From JAWKNZ01 sp041391425 (GTDB lineage: Bacteria > Bdellovibrionota_B > Oligoflexia > Oligoflexales > JAWKNZ01), in NCBI GenBank assembly GCA_041391425.1, contig JAWKNZ010000003.1:390376-454375 (forward strand): a stretch of DNA of 64,000 nt. Direction: 5' to 3'. Below are positions 8,001 through 15,895 of the stretch, piece after piece. The number at the start of each line of letters is the position of its first letter. The stretch's first letter is position 1. A model generated the notes under the pieces. That model saw only the letters and a list, made by a program, of their open reading frames with translations. It did no database searches and was not told the origin of the DNA. Both the position numbers and the translations under genes were made by a program.

Positions 8001-9390
8001 ATGTTGGAGAATTTACTTTGGGTATTTTGTAAAGATAGACGGACTCCAGGTCACATTCTATTCCGACAATATTGAGGGTGCTTAATATCCCGCCTTTACC
8101 ATTTTCGTCTGGAAATCCAAGCAAAATTTCCCTGGTTTGTTGAAAAATTTCTTCTTTATATGGAAGATTTCTGGTTAGATAAATTCTAGTTAATCTATTA
8201 CCTACGTCTATGGACTGTGCTAGTAATGTCTGTAAGAATATTTCTATATCAGCAGAATTTGATGTGGATTTGCTAAATTGTGCAACTAGATTTACTAGAG
8301 CTAAGTGATTTAAGTATACTCTTCCTCCATCAACGGGTTCTAAATATAAAATTCTTCCAGATTCATTTATGCGAATTTTCATATAGTATAAGGGAAAGCG
8401 AAATGTTTGCAAACGTCCGAATTCTTTTTTATATATGGCGTCCATGATTTCAAAGCCAATATAGAACTCATGATCTCTTTGACCAAGAAAATTTTGTCTT
8501 AGCTCGTTGATCTCATCTGTGGAAAATTCGCAACGGAATGGGACTTGCGAAAAATGTTTAATATCGCTAGCTAATAAAGGAATGTGAAATGAATTGCTTG
8601 ACTTAGATTTATTGGACCTGGAATGTCCTCTCTGTAGCGATTTTTCAGCATCAATTTCTCCGCCTTTAAATAGCAAGTCATAATTAACTTGATAAGCTTT
8701 TTCATTTGAGCGCTCAGCTAGCCTGGATTTAAATTGTTGGTAGGAGGTCTCTGTGTTCTTTGTTTTATCGTTTTGATGAGTATTACTTTGTGGACTAGTC
8801 TTATATGATTCTTCTGGCTTAATATCATTTAGTCTCTTTCCCAAAAACGGGACATAGGGCTCACTATGAGATAAAACATCTTTTTTAATTAGTAAATCAC
8901 TTGTTATGCTATCACTACCCTCAGAAAATGTAAATTGAAATAGCTTATGATATGAGATGATGCGTTGTAGAACCTCATTGGCTTGATAAAGTTTCTTATG
9001 ATATAAAAGCTTGCATAGATCTGGTAGTGCTTCCTGGCTTAATGAGATAAAACCAGTGGAGTCTTGTTTGGGATTTAATTCTTGGATAGTTATTTTATTT
9101 GTGTCTAAAGTGTCATTAGTGATTCTATAATATGTTTTATCTTTATATTTAATTTCTTTATCGATAACGTTATTTTTATCACTTACTACTTCAGATAGGA
9201 TAGAGCGAAAACGATCGAACAAAAATCGTCCAATGATAATTTTTTCTTTTTTAGGAATATTTTCTAAAATGAAGATATGGAAACCATATTGATCATTTGT
9301 TCTTAATAAGCGGAATTTATTAAGGCGATCAAATTTTGTGGATAAGCCTTTGTCCACCGATTCGCGATTTAGGAAGTCTTGTAAGTTCAC
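5080..9390 (-). CDS. Large SF1 (Upf1/DNA2-like) helicase, last gene of a MotAB-linked operon
   Basis: A 1436-residue protein with a complete superfamily 1 helicase core. Walker A GPPGTGKT is at 539-546, Walker B VIVDEATQ with D1005/E1006, a HYRCPP block at 1088-1093, a GKERDYIF block near 1210, and motif VI MNVLMSRPKKR at 1251-1261. About 450 residues lie between motifs I and II. The first 500 residues match no domain I know. Residues 1300-1436 form a separate tail with D1356 and an ENK at 1363-1365 that could be a degenerate restriction-endonuclease fold. The GTG start follows AGAGGT. It begins 14 bases after the MotB-like gene, so it is cotranscribed. Role in nucleic-acid defence is inferred from context. 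Confidence 0.85.
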   Translation of the reverse strand: MNLQDFLNRESVDKGLSTKFDRLNKFRLLRTNDQYGFHIFILENIPKKEKIIIGRFLFDRFRSILSEVVSDKNNVIDKEIKYKDKTYYRITNDTLDTNKITIQELNPKQDSTGFISLSQEALPDLCKLLYHKKLYQANEVLQRIISYHKLFQFTFSEGSDSITSDLLIKKDVLSHSEPYVPFLGKRLNDIKPEESYKTSPQSNTHQNDKTKNTETSYQQFKSRLAERSNEKAYQVNYDLLFKGGEIDAEKSLQRGHSRSNKSKSSNSFHIPLLASDIKHFSQVPFRCEFSTDEINELRQNFLGQRDHEFYIGFEIMDAIYKKEFGRLQTFRFPLYYMKIRINESGRILYLEPVDGGRVYLNHLALVNLVAQFSKSTSNSADIEIFLQTLLAQSIDVGNRLTRIYLTRNLPYKEEIFQQTREILLGFPDENGKGGILSTLNIVGIECDLESVYLYKIPKVNSPTSIALENDLDEILSLATSQAEIFNQSLLGGFLSSTYKYSKNKKERFCHTPWIPGAIPKSTRNLLDQLDANDLVLLEGPPGTGKTFTIMNLFIHCICSKKRLLIVSDQKSAIHALTEKIEEYLVGKDRNSSDAKGLLALWENSVKIVDEIPTAEDPLSKWIVDLKNMLKVDLAQDGFWPEANENLDERLNSIEQKMIETKNKIQHIMDKKLGANADAKNRVTPKRFHPTTESDIENLYKFIKFVCSKNSNSTQLDVSIKNIRHLVRRFVGDREFIAKSDLKTCYNEFNIPHLVDENYINNLKTCYDTLNFIEKTKPRKQEIFFAALNKLNMQKMSKIIQKQWEDAFPNDANIVRKIFIYCLSLFRYPLRNILRSLKAILAVQLKLARELQQVDPSIAKQFSLMHQALDPDKSNLTQFNLEICRFATSSKGSVEGKTSIQEYLDRLGMLQAKRDKVVRLKVLQEMNEIAKNAFKSGEKGETSLATSIASSLDSLKNQRNIDEGAAFYNDLRSKLSEAYPIWICRKQAVPFLFPVKEQNFDLVIVDEATQCRVDDALPLLYRAKKILVVGDEKQTVLAKNSVVDDYLFREFSLEEHLRQTQARGIKGGGSHLFGLIKGIKQGHVMLDEHYRCPPDIIQYSNKYVYNEKLRKMQWTPIGSPASLVIDYKEKDATIAGRQSSGQYKGIETDMVDRFLDFVGKTVLKIEKETGDKINLETDVALCYFLLKNEPYIKRIKQEFLRKLNRGNDILDGAGAALQGKERDYIFYLWDVDRSNMLAFRQGDDEDKRKGEMNVLMSRPKKRAYHYLHKNFDQIEHRKASITEFLWDAYLKQYEKNQKKQLATRHQDPGPNFIPWRRSSGQLMEAMIEETINDLGNKKSKVEFQYSVAIGDPRYCVDLMLVPHENKRQTPSLGLVDLCAFDNEKYSADYVIDYYFQLKRAIPSVNPIFLFMHELADDQSRAYKRFLEEIRSTLFPHG

Positions 9391-9404
9391 TATTACCTCT
9401 AAGT

Positions 9405-10046
9405 TTATCTAATTAATATAGATACTCTTCTGTTTTGTGCTCTGGCATTATATAGTTGTTTTCCTGTTTTCTTATTTATTGGGACTTTGGGAGTCGTAGA
9501 ACCATAACCAACTATTCTTAGGCGTTTATCTGGAAAGCCAAAGTCTAGTAAATAATGCACAACACTTGCTGATCGTTTGCCACTTAGAGACCAATTGGTT
9601 TCTCTCTCTTCACCGTATATTTTATATAGGGGGACATCATCAGTATGCCCTTCTACATCTATTTGATAGTCAGTCTTGAGAATTTCGGACAGCAAGCGAT
9701 CTAGGTTATGCATTTGTTTGAAATTTAATAGAGCACTGCCAGTGTCAAATAGAACAGCTGTATCTAGGTCTAATCTTAAGCCATCTTTGTCCATTCTAAC
9801 TTTAATGCCTGTGTCATCAAAATTTGACAGAACAACTTGTAGGCGGTCTTGTAGTTCTACTAAAGTACCCTTTGTAGTGCCTGTAAAACCGGTTTTTATT
9901 GCTTCAAATGAACCTTTTTCTATTCGACTCATTCCTAAAATCATGACAAAAAAAACACACAATAGGACCATAAGGTCACTGAAGCTTATGTAGAAAGTAT
10001 TGATTTGACGATTCTCGATATCTTGATTGAGATCTGCAATTCTCAT
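9405..10046 (-). CDS. MotB/ZorB-like membrane protein with OmpA peptidoglycan-binding domain
   Basis: A 213-residue inner-membrane protein. A single transmembrane helix (about residues 18-40) begins SFSDLM, placing an aspartate (D24) where MotB and ZorB carry the essential proton-binding Asp. Residues about 95-213 are an OmpA-like peptidoglycan-binding domain with VEGHTDDVPL, NWSLSGKRSASVV and a C-terminal NRRVSILI. The ATG overlaps the MotA-like stop by four bases (ATGA), so the pair is translationally coupled. Shorter than flagellar MotB. A helicase follows 14 bases downstream, which flagellar stators do not have; together with the MotA-like protein this resembles ZorAB. Confidence 0.88.
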   Translation of the reverse strand: MRIADLNQDIENRQINTFYISFSDLMVLLCVFFVMILGMSRIEKGSFEAIKTGFTGTTKGTLVELQDRLQVVLSNFDDTGIKVRMDKDGLRLDLDTAVLFDTGSALLNFKQMHNLDRLLSEILKTDYQIDVEGHTDDVPLYKIYGEERETNWSLSGKRSASVVHYLLDFGFPDKRLRIVGYGSTTPKVPINKKTGKQLYNARAQNRRVSILIR

Positions 10047-10825
10047 GAAGCCTCCAAAATTGGAGTATGTGTTCTATCCATTCTTCTTTCATCTCGATTT
10101 AAGAGAATTGCTATTTTACTCAGTAATTGCTTATTTGCTTCTAGTAGTATCTCATTATGATGCTGTAGTCTTCCGGCCAAAGGTGAAAATAATAATGACC
10201 CAAGTCCGGCACCATATGCAGTCGTCATTAATGCTAATGACATAGATGGTCCTATTTGAGCTGGATGGCTTAATGTTTTTAGTACACCGATTAATCCTAA
10301 AACGGTTCCAAATAAACCTAATGAAGGGGAAGTTACCGCGGCTTTGTTTAAAAGATTTGTAGCCACTGATCTTTTTAGAAATTCATCAGATATTTTTGCT
10401 GTTACAAATTCATCAATTTCTTCAAATAAGAGTCCGCGATTATGCATATAGACTATATCATTCAATAAATCACCTGTGATTTCTTCGCCTTCACGTAGCT
10501 CTGAAATACTAGCTCCATTCATAATTGCGCGATCTAGATGAGTTAATTCTATTAGAAGTTTTTTTTCTGGGGTGCCTAGAAATGATTTTAAAATTACAAT
10601 CATGCTAGTATAGAAGCTTGATAAGTCAAATTGAAATAATAAGCTTGCAAAGGTACCGATAACGACAATCGCAATGCTTCTTATGTCAATAAGATGATTG
10701 AAATCATTTACACTTTCAATTGTCATGAGTGCTATAACTAGCCCTACCATACTAATGACTAACGAAATTGGATCAAATCGTTTGCGTGTGGTGTGTAAAT
10801 ATTTTTTCGCATCTAGGCCTTCCAT
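10043..10825 (-). CDS. MotA/ZorA-like proton channel subunit
   Basis: A 260-residue MotA/TolQ/ExbB-family protein with four predicted membrane helices: about 17-37, 45-66, 165-187 and 194-219. The last two carry the family core (SPSLGLFGTVLGLIGVLK and ALMTTAYGAGLGSLLFSPLAG). It would form the ion-driven rotor ring with the MotB-like partner. It lacks the long cytoplasmic helical tail that ZorA has in Zorya types I and II; the coiled-coil protein encoded immediately upstream might supply an equivalent part. Start and stop overlap both neighbours. A flagellar stator is the alternative, but no flagellar or chemotaxis gene adjoins it and a helicase does. Confidence 0.88.
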   Translation of the reverse strand: MEGLDAKKYLHTTRKRFDPISLVISMVGLVIALMTIESVNDFNHLIDIRSIAIVVIGTFASLLFQFDLSSFYTSMIVILKSFLGTPEKKLLIELTHLDRAIMNGASISELREGEEITGDLLNDIVYMHNRGLLFEEIDEFVTAKISDEFLKRSVATNLLNKAAVTSPSLGLFGTVLGLIGVLKTLSHPAQIGPSMSLALMTTAYGAGLGSLLFSPLAGRLQHHNEILLEANKQLLSKIAILLNRDERRMDRTHTPILEAS

Positions 10826-11958
10826 TATGCTACCTCGTTTTTTTTCGTTGAATTTTGTGGCATAGATTCTTCGAATCTTTCGAGACTTTCATAGTCTATT
10901 TGGCTTATAGCTATTTTTTCTTGAATTCTTTTTTGATATTCTAGTGCATTTGTTTGTTCACACTTTTCAAATCGAATGATATGAGAATTGAAGTGATATA
11001 GAAGAACTTTATTTCCTCTTTTGAGGTTTGATATCAATGTTTTTTCATCTTTGTTTGCTGCTTCTAATACAACAGTATTGCGTTTATGGTCTCTTATTTT
11101 CAAGAATGGTTCTTCGCTCGATAGTACTTCTCCTAGACTGACTACGAATGCCTTCTTGGATTGTTGGTAGAAATAAGCTGATTCTACTTTTCCATCTTTG
11201 ATGTATACCAGACAAGAGTTCCCTACTTCTGGGATTTCGTTTAAATGTTTCATAGGTAAATGGAAACTTTTTCTATCTATTCGAAGAACGACCATTCGTT
11301 CTGCTAGGAGTATTCCTCTTACTTGTGCAATTCTTATGTTTTCCGGAAGGATATTTCCTTCAGCTAAGTGTTGATTATAGGAGTGATGTCTTTCTATATT
11401 TTTTAGATTTTCTTGCAAGATGCCAATCTGTTGTTTTAAATTTTTATTTTCTTCTTTTAAAAATTTTGCCTCTTCTCGTAAAGAATTTATTGTTTCTTTT
11501 TTGCTGTCTCCTTTGATGTTTTTTTCATGAAGACTTTGCAATTTTTTAAGTTGAAATTCGTAATTAGCTATTTCTTCGTAGAACTTTTGTAATAGCAACC
11601 CACTATGGCTTTTTGATGGCATTTTAAATACTAGACAAGGTAAAAATGTTTTTAATTTTACTGCGTCATTAGTTGATTCGGCGGAATTATTGCTATTACC
11701 TTTAATAGCTATAGTTAGATGATCTAGGCAGGTCAGAATATTTTCTAAGTTAGGAACGTAACCGTTCGCTTTTAGTACTGTTACAATAATGTCGAGTGGC
11801 TTTTGAAAGTATAAGCGGTCAAAGGTCATGTGAAATAAGTCACTTGCATGATCTAAGTCTGCTGATGATAGAGAAAAAGCCATATTTGCGTTTGATAGAT
11901 CACAACTATCTTCTTGCAGGTAAATAGACTGGATTTTTCCTTGTTTACCAATTTTCAA
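10825..11958 (-). CDS. Coiled-coil protein, first gene of the MotAB-helicase operon
   Basis: A 377-residue cytoplasmic protein that I do not recognise. Residues about 130-200 are a strong coiled coil (SLREEAKFLKEENKNLKQ); residues about 210-345 look like two beta-rich modules, each with valine/isoleucine strands and turns such as VGNSCLVYIKDGKV. The TTG start is preceded by AGAGGC, five bases away. Its stop overlaps the MotA-like ATG by one base (TAATG), which ties its expression to the motor pair. No signal peptide or membrane helix. By position it could be the sensor, adaptor or regulator of the motor-helicase system; this is inference. Confidence 0.8.
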   Translation of the reverse strand: MKIGKQGKIQSIYLQEDSCDLSNANMAFSLSSADLDHASDLFHMTFDRLYFQKPLDIIVTVLKANGYVPNLENILTCLDHLTIAIKGNSNNSAESTNDAVKLKTFLPCLVFKMPSKSHSGLLLQKFYEEIANYEFQLKKLQSLHEKNIKGDSKKETINSLREEAKFLKEENKNLKQQIGILQENLKNIERHHSYNQHLAEGNILPENIRIAQVRGILLAERMVVLRIDRKSFHLPMKHLNEIPEVGNSCLVYIKDGKVESAYFYQQSKKAFVVSLGEVLSSEEPFLKIRDHKRNTVVLEAANKDEKTLISNLKRGNKVLLYHFNSHIIRFEKCEQTNALEYQKRIQEKIAISQIDYESLERFEESMPQNSTKKNEVA

Positions 11959-12017
11959 ATTTGCCTCTAAGTAAAGTTTTTTGTATATGGTGAAACGTCT
12001 TGTCTTTACATTTTTTT

Positions 12018-12256
12018 ACTCTTACCCATAAGCCACAAAGTGATTGGTAAGCAGCTTTCCAATCACCGAAAGCAGTGTTACCAGACCTTCTGAAGATAGA
12101 GGTAAGGTGAAGGAAGAATCTCTAACCCCATACTCATGTTTAATAATTTGAGATATTTCGTTTCACTCAATATGACGCTTCTCGTGCTCATGTTTAATAA
12201 TTTGAGATATTTCGTTTCACTCAACATGACGCTCCCGCATACTTATGGGTAAGAGT
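12018..12256. repeat. Composite family-2 repeat bounded by a 15-bp inverted repeat
   Basis: ACTCTTACCCATAAG (12018-12032) and its exact reverse complement (12242-12256) bound the element. Inside, TTTCACTCAATATGACGCT and TTTCACTCAACATGACGCT each follow GTTTAATAATTTGAGATA, so one family-2 arm is duplicated in tandem. It lies 60 bases upstream of the coiled-coil gene. Confidence 0.8.
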
Positions 12257-12482
12257 AAGTTACATTTTGGGAAACTCGGAAAGCCCTCCCGCAGGTATGT
12301 ATCGGCATAACTTTTTAAAATTCAAGATGTTAAGTATAGGCTAAGCTGCTTATTCGAATTAGGTATGCAAGTGCACAATAAATATTCTCTGAATTTAAGC
12401 AATATGCAAAAATATTGATCATGCCTAAGCCTGATTGGATAACTAGCTTAAATTTATGAATTAAATTCAGAACTAAAGGCTA

Positions 12483-12511
12483 TTGACAAGTGCCTTTGTC
12501 AGAAATTATTT
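12483..12511 (+). promoter_or_regulatory. Possible sigma70-type promoter
   Basis: TTGACA, a 17-base spacer and TTATTT, 120 bases before the next plus-strand gene. The -35 box is a consensus match and the -10 box is weak. Only suggestive in such A/T-rich DNA. Confidence 0.3.
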
Positions 12512-12633
12512 TCTTTCGAGCAAAATTGCGTGGCATTATGTGCTGAGGTGTGGTTTCAATGGAATGGTTATCAGAGCCTTAATATAGAGCAAATTTGTAA
12601 TTGTTAGAATAGATTGGACAGAGGGTTGGAGTT

Positions 12634-12969
12634 ATGGCTGGAAGTTTGGCTGATGCCTTAAAAAAGGCGGGACTTTCGAGTAGCGAAAATGAGTATGATA
12701 AAAGGTCAGGACGTAAGAAGAAGCCAGTTAAAGGCAAAACAACAAAAACGCATGATCATCATCATAGAACTGACTGTGAGTTGTGCCGTAAGACGGCTCC
12801 AGATGTAGAGCGCTATAATCATACTAACAGAAGTATAGATGCTTCTTGGCTGTGCATTCCTTGCGCTGATCGGTTGTCAATACCAGATGAATGCCGCCAA
12901 ACTAATCAGAGTGATTTTGCAATGCGCAAAATGTTCACCAGGCAGTTTGGCCGGACCAAACAGTTTTAA
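12634..12969 (+). CDS. Small Cys-rich zinc-ribbon-like protein
   Basis: A 111-residue protein of unknown function. A basic, lysine/glycine-rich stretch (residues 24-40) precedes a His-rich patch (HDHHH) and two Cys pairs, CELC and CIPC, about 28 residues apart, which should bind one zinc. No signal peptide, so probably cytoplasmic and perhaps nucleic-acid binding. GGAG lies six bases before the ATG, and a good intrinsic terminator follows 27 bases after the stop, so this is a monocistronic gene. Confidence 0.75.
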   Translation: MAGSLADALKKAGLSSSENEYDKRSGRKKKPVKGKTTKTHDHHHRTDCELCRKTAPDVERYNHTNRSIDASWLCIPCADRLSIPDECRQTNQSDFAMRKMFTRQFGRTKQF

Positions 12970-13444
12970 TAGGGGCTCAAGCGTATTAAAAGAATCTGTC
13001 TGAATAGGCTTCAGGCAGGTTTTTGTTCATTTTTACCAACCTAATTATGTTGGTCTAGCCTATGGTGCCAAAAAGCTGCTCGAAATTACCTATGATTGGG
13101 TATAAAATTGAAGTTGTATTATGGGAGAGCCATGAACCTAGGTATAGGTTTGCTTTTATTTAAGGTGTGTTATCATTTTGACCTCTTTAGAGGTCGTTTG
13201 AATTTTGGTGCTCTTGTTGATAGCTATAGTCTTAAGAGAGAAGGTTGGGCAGAAGTTGAAAGGCTAATACACCTCCATCAATACTAAACTTTATTTTTGG
13301 GATGACCGACTACTGTTATTAAGGAAAATACTGCCTATGAGGTTAAGGTGTGGCTTGGCAGAGTGACTTCGCAGGTTTTATCCTTTTTAATCAATGTTGT
13401 GGTGCTGGTATTTATTTGTATCTAGCTAGTTTGAGGATTAGGTA
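12970..13444. other. Intergenic region with terminator, otherwise featureless
   Basis: Holds the terminator at 12996-13024. A 63-codon open frame at 13096-13287 has no ribosome site and no recognisable protein character, so I do not call it. The last bases carry the ribosome site of the peptidase gene. Confidence 0.55.
12996..13024 (+). terminator. Intrinsic terminator
   Basis: Stem CTGTCTGAA / TTCAGGCAG (one G-T pair) around TAGGC, followed by GTTTTTG. It ends transcription of the zinc-ribbon gene. Confidence 0.75.
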
Positions 13445-14806
13445 TTGCGTAATAAATTAGAACGTTTAATGCTGAGTAAAACTTTTTTAGTTGTTAATGC
13501 AGCTATGTTGGTTTTAGCAATTGTTGCAACGATTGTTGTTAGGATTGAAGCCGAGGTTTATCAAAACTCTCTTAATTTAGAGGCGCCTACGAACTCAGTG
13601 GTCTATAAGGCTGTAGAGAAAAAGGTACAAGAAGAGAATAAACTACAAGCTACTGAGCATGTTGTTAGGCCGAATTCGTCAATATATCAAACTTTTTTAA
13701 AGGCGGGAGTTTCTGATGCTTTGACTCAAAACCTTGTCGAAGCTGCGAAGCCTTTGGTTGATCTAGCGATTATTAAGCCTAAGACAAAACTCAAAATGTA
13801 CTGGGATAGAGACGATGGCAGTGCTTTACAAAAAATAGAACTTCCTTTGAATAAAACTGAAGATTTAGTGCTCTTTAATAATGAGGGCGAGTGGCATAGT
13901 CGAATTAATGAAAAAATTGTAGATACAGAAATTGAGACTTATCAAGGTAAGGTAGTTACCACCCTTTGGGATTCGGCTACAAATGCCGGTATTAACGGTA
14001 CTGTCATTAGCAAATTGGCTGATGTTTTCGCTTGGCAAATTGATTTTAGTCGTGAGATCCGTTACGGTGATACTTGGCGTATTTCAATAGAGCGGAAGGT
14101 AATAAATAATCGTCCCATTGGTTGGGGTTCTATTGTTGCTGCCGAGTTTATTAATGCCGGAGAGAAATATACTGCAATTAGATATAAAGGAAAGAATGGA
14201 CGAATTTCGTATTATGATCAACATGGAGAGAGTTTAAAAAAGATTTTTTTAAAGAACCCTGTCCGTTTTAGCCGAATAACTTCGGGATTTTCCAGAAAAA
14301 GAATGCATCCTATATTAAAGGTTAATCGGCCGCATAGGGGTGTTGATTATGCTGCGTCTAGAGGTACTCCAGTTCGTGCTGTTGGAGATGGAAGGATAAC
14401 TGTTGCTACCTATAGCCGCTCTTCTGGCAATTACATAAAGATTGCTCACAACTCTACTTACAGTACTAGCTATCATCATCTGCATAAATTTGCTAAAGGA
14501 ATTAAAAAAGGAAAAAAGATAAATCAAGGTGATATTATTGGGTATGTAGGATCGACAGGCTTGGCGACGGGGCCTCATCTTCATTTTGCTTTTTATGTTA
14601 ATGGGCGATTTACTGATCCTCTTGGAATGAAGTTCCCATCTGCGGACCCTATTAGTAGTGCTGATCTTGATGAATATAAGAAGTTTGCAGCTGATGCTAT
14701 AGCTTCTTTACCTTCCTGGCAAATGACTGATTTTTCAAAGAAAGGCCTGACTTCAAGGAATGTCGAGCTGCATAATGAAAACAGTGATGTTATACAAATA
14801 CGTTAA
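13445..14806 (+). CDS. M23-family peptidoglycan endopeptidase (MepM-like)
   Basis: A 453-residue membrane-anchored murein hydrolase. One N-terminal transmembrane segment (about residues 12-30) leads to a periplasmic region like the Csd3/OapA-type domain of MepM (YebA), then the LytM catalytic domain. Zinc ligands are visible as HRGVDYA (H297, D301) and ATGPHLHF (H378, H380). It would cut peptide cross-links during wall growth. The start is TTG, chosen because GAGG lies eight bases before it; the next ATG, eight codons on, has no ribosome site. It appears monocistronic. Confidence 0.88.
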   Translation: MRNKLERLMLSKTFLVVNAAMLVLAIVATIVVRIEAEVYQNSLNLEAPTNSVVYKAVEKKVQEENKLQATEHVVRPNSSIYQTFLKAGVSDALTQNLVEAAKPLVDLAIIKPKTKLKMYWDRDDGSALQKIELPLNKTEDLVLFNNEGEWHSRINEKIVDTEIETYQGKVVTTLWDSATNAGINGTVISKLADVFAWQIDFSREIRYGDTWRISIERKVINNRPIGWGSIVAAEFINAGEKYTAIRYKGKNGRISYYDQHGESLKKIFLKNPVRFSRITSGFSRKRMHPILKVNRPHRGVDYAASRGTPVRAVGDGRITVATYSRSSGNYIKIAHNSTYSTSYHHLHKFAKGIKKGKKINQGDIIGYVGSTGLATGPHLHFAFYVNGRFTDPLGMKFPSADPISSADLDEYKKFAADAIASLPSWQMTDFSKKGLTSRNVELHNENSDVIQIR

Positions 14807-14825
14807 TTTAATGATATAAATTCAA

Positions 14826-14846
14826 GCCATTAAAGAGCTTAATGGC
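14826..14846 (+). terminator. Weak hairpin downstream of the M23 peptidase
   Basis: Perfect 8-bp stem GCCATTAA / TTAATGGC around AGAGC, 20 bases after the stop. The following GTTCTTAATG is not a clean T-run, so termination is uncertain. Confidence 0.35.
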
Positions 14847-14935
14847 GTTCTTAATGTCCTTTGAAGTGCCTTGTTTCTAAAGAGAACCTATAATAAGCCG
14901 ATATTACTCCAGTTAACAATGGAGGCGCGACTGTG

Positions 14936-15772
14936 ATGTGTAAAATGAAAAAATGCATTAGAGTTAGAGTATTTTCTTTGCACAACCTGATAGTTCTTAT
15001 GTTTTTCTTTGTGCTTTTAAGTGCCTTTTCAGCCTGTAAAGATGAAAATAATAAAAAACGGACGAATACGGGGACGCGGCAAAATCAAACCACTGAAAGG
15101 AATGTGATTACAACAGATCAGACTGGAGATCAACAGGTTGGCAGTCAAACTACAACCGATACTACTGGTGATCAAGGACAGCAATTTGGCGAATCTCAGG
15201 ATGATGGCTCTATAGATGATAATCTTTCTACGACTACCCCAAATGGACCATGTTTTATCGACAATAAAATTACCAGAATGGATGTTATCATCAATGGAGC
15301 GATTAGTTCTCCCACAATTATATCTGAGTCATCTAAAGATCCTAAATACAATATTGGAGTTCCGGGTCAGTTGACATTTGAGTTTAACGATGGCTTTGCT
15401 CACACTGAGACTAGTGGATATGCTAAGTTGTTGAATAATCAAGGTAGAATTACGATTACTGAGTTTTCATCTTATGTAATAAATCAAATCAAGTATATTA
15501 AGATAACCTTAGGGGGACATTCTTTTAAAAACGAGGAATTTACTGAGTTTGATTTTTGGAAAGGGGAAAAGCGACGTTATAAGATTTGGGAGACCAGCCG
15601 TCTTTCTATTAATACGGTAACTATTATTATTAATGGGAAAGAGGTTTATAAGAAGGGTGCTATGAATACCGAACTCACCAGTGAAAATGAGTTTTGGCTT
15701 GATAATCAATTGCAGGATAATCTTGTAACTAAGCAGATTATAGCGGAAAAATGTGATCCAGTTGTCGAGTAA
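14936..15772 (+). CDS. Putative lipoprotein, unknown function
   Basis: About 278 residues. A basic N-terminus and hydrophobic segment end at LSAFSAC, a lipobox with Cys34, followed by a 70-residue linker rich in Thr, Gln and Asp (TGDQQVGSQTTTDTTGDQ). The rest, from about residue 100, looks beta-rich and carries no family signature I know. GGAGG (14921-14925) lies ten bases before the ATG; a GTG one codon earlier is equally possible. Probably cell-surface or periplasmic. Confidence 0.72.
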   Translation: MCKMKKCIRVRVFSLHNLIVLMFFFVLLSAFSACKDENNKKRTNTGTRQNQTTERNVITTDQTGDQQVGSQTTTDTTGDQGQQFGESQDDGSIDDNLSTTTPNGPCFIDNKITRMDVIINGAISSPTIISESSKDPKYNIGVPGQLTFEFNDGFAHTETSGYAKLLNNQGRITITEFSSYVINQIKYIKITLGGHSFKNEEFTEFDFWKGEKRRYKIWETSRLSINTVTIIINGKEVYKKGAMNTELTSENEFWLDNQLQDNLVTKQIIAEKCDPVVE

Positions 15773-15895
15773 GAGTATGAGCGACTTGGAAGGTAGGCTT
15801 AATGAAAAAATCTGAATTTACTCATAATGAGATTGTTTGTGTAGTAAAAGATAAGGATTGTGTGTAAATCAGGTAGGTTTTAATGGTATTAATTT

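Larger units (their letters stand above)
11959..12633. other. Intergenic region upstream of the MotAB-helicase operon
   Basis: Divergent intergenic region of 675 bases. It carries the composite family-2 repeat (12018-12256) close to the operon start and a possible promoter for the plus-strand gene (12483-12511). The remainder shows no coding signal. Confidence 0.6.

Noticed and set aside
9405..10825. Ordinary flagellar stator MotA/MotB
   Set aside because: Family traits fit, but the pair is translationally coupled to a coiled-coil protein and a large helicase, and no flagellar gene is near. I keep it as the alternative rather than the call.
13096..13287. 63-codon open frame
   Set aside because: No ribosome site, no recognisable composition, and it stands alone behind a terminator.
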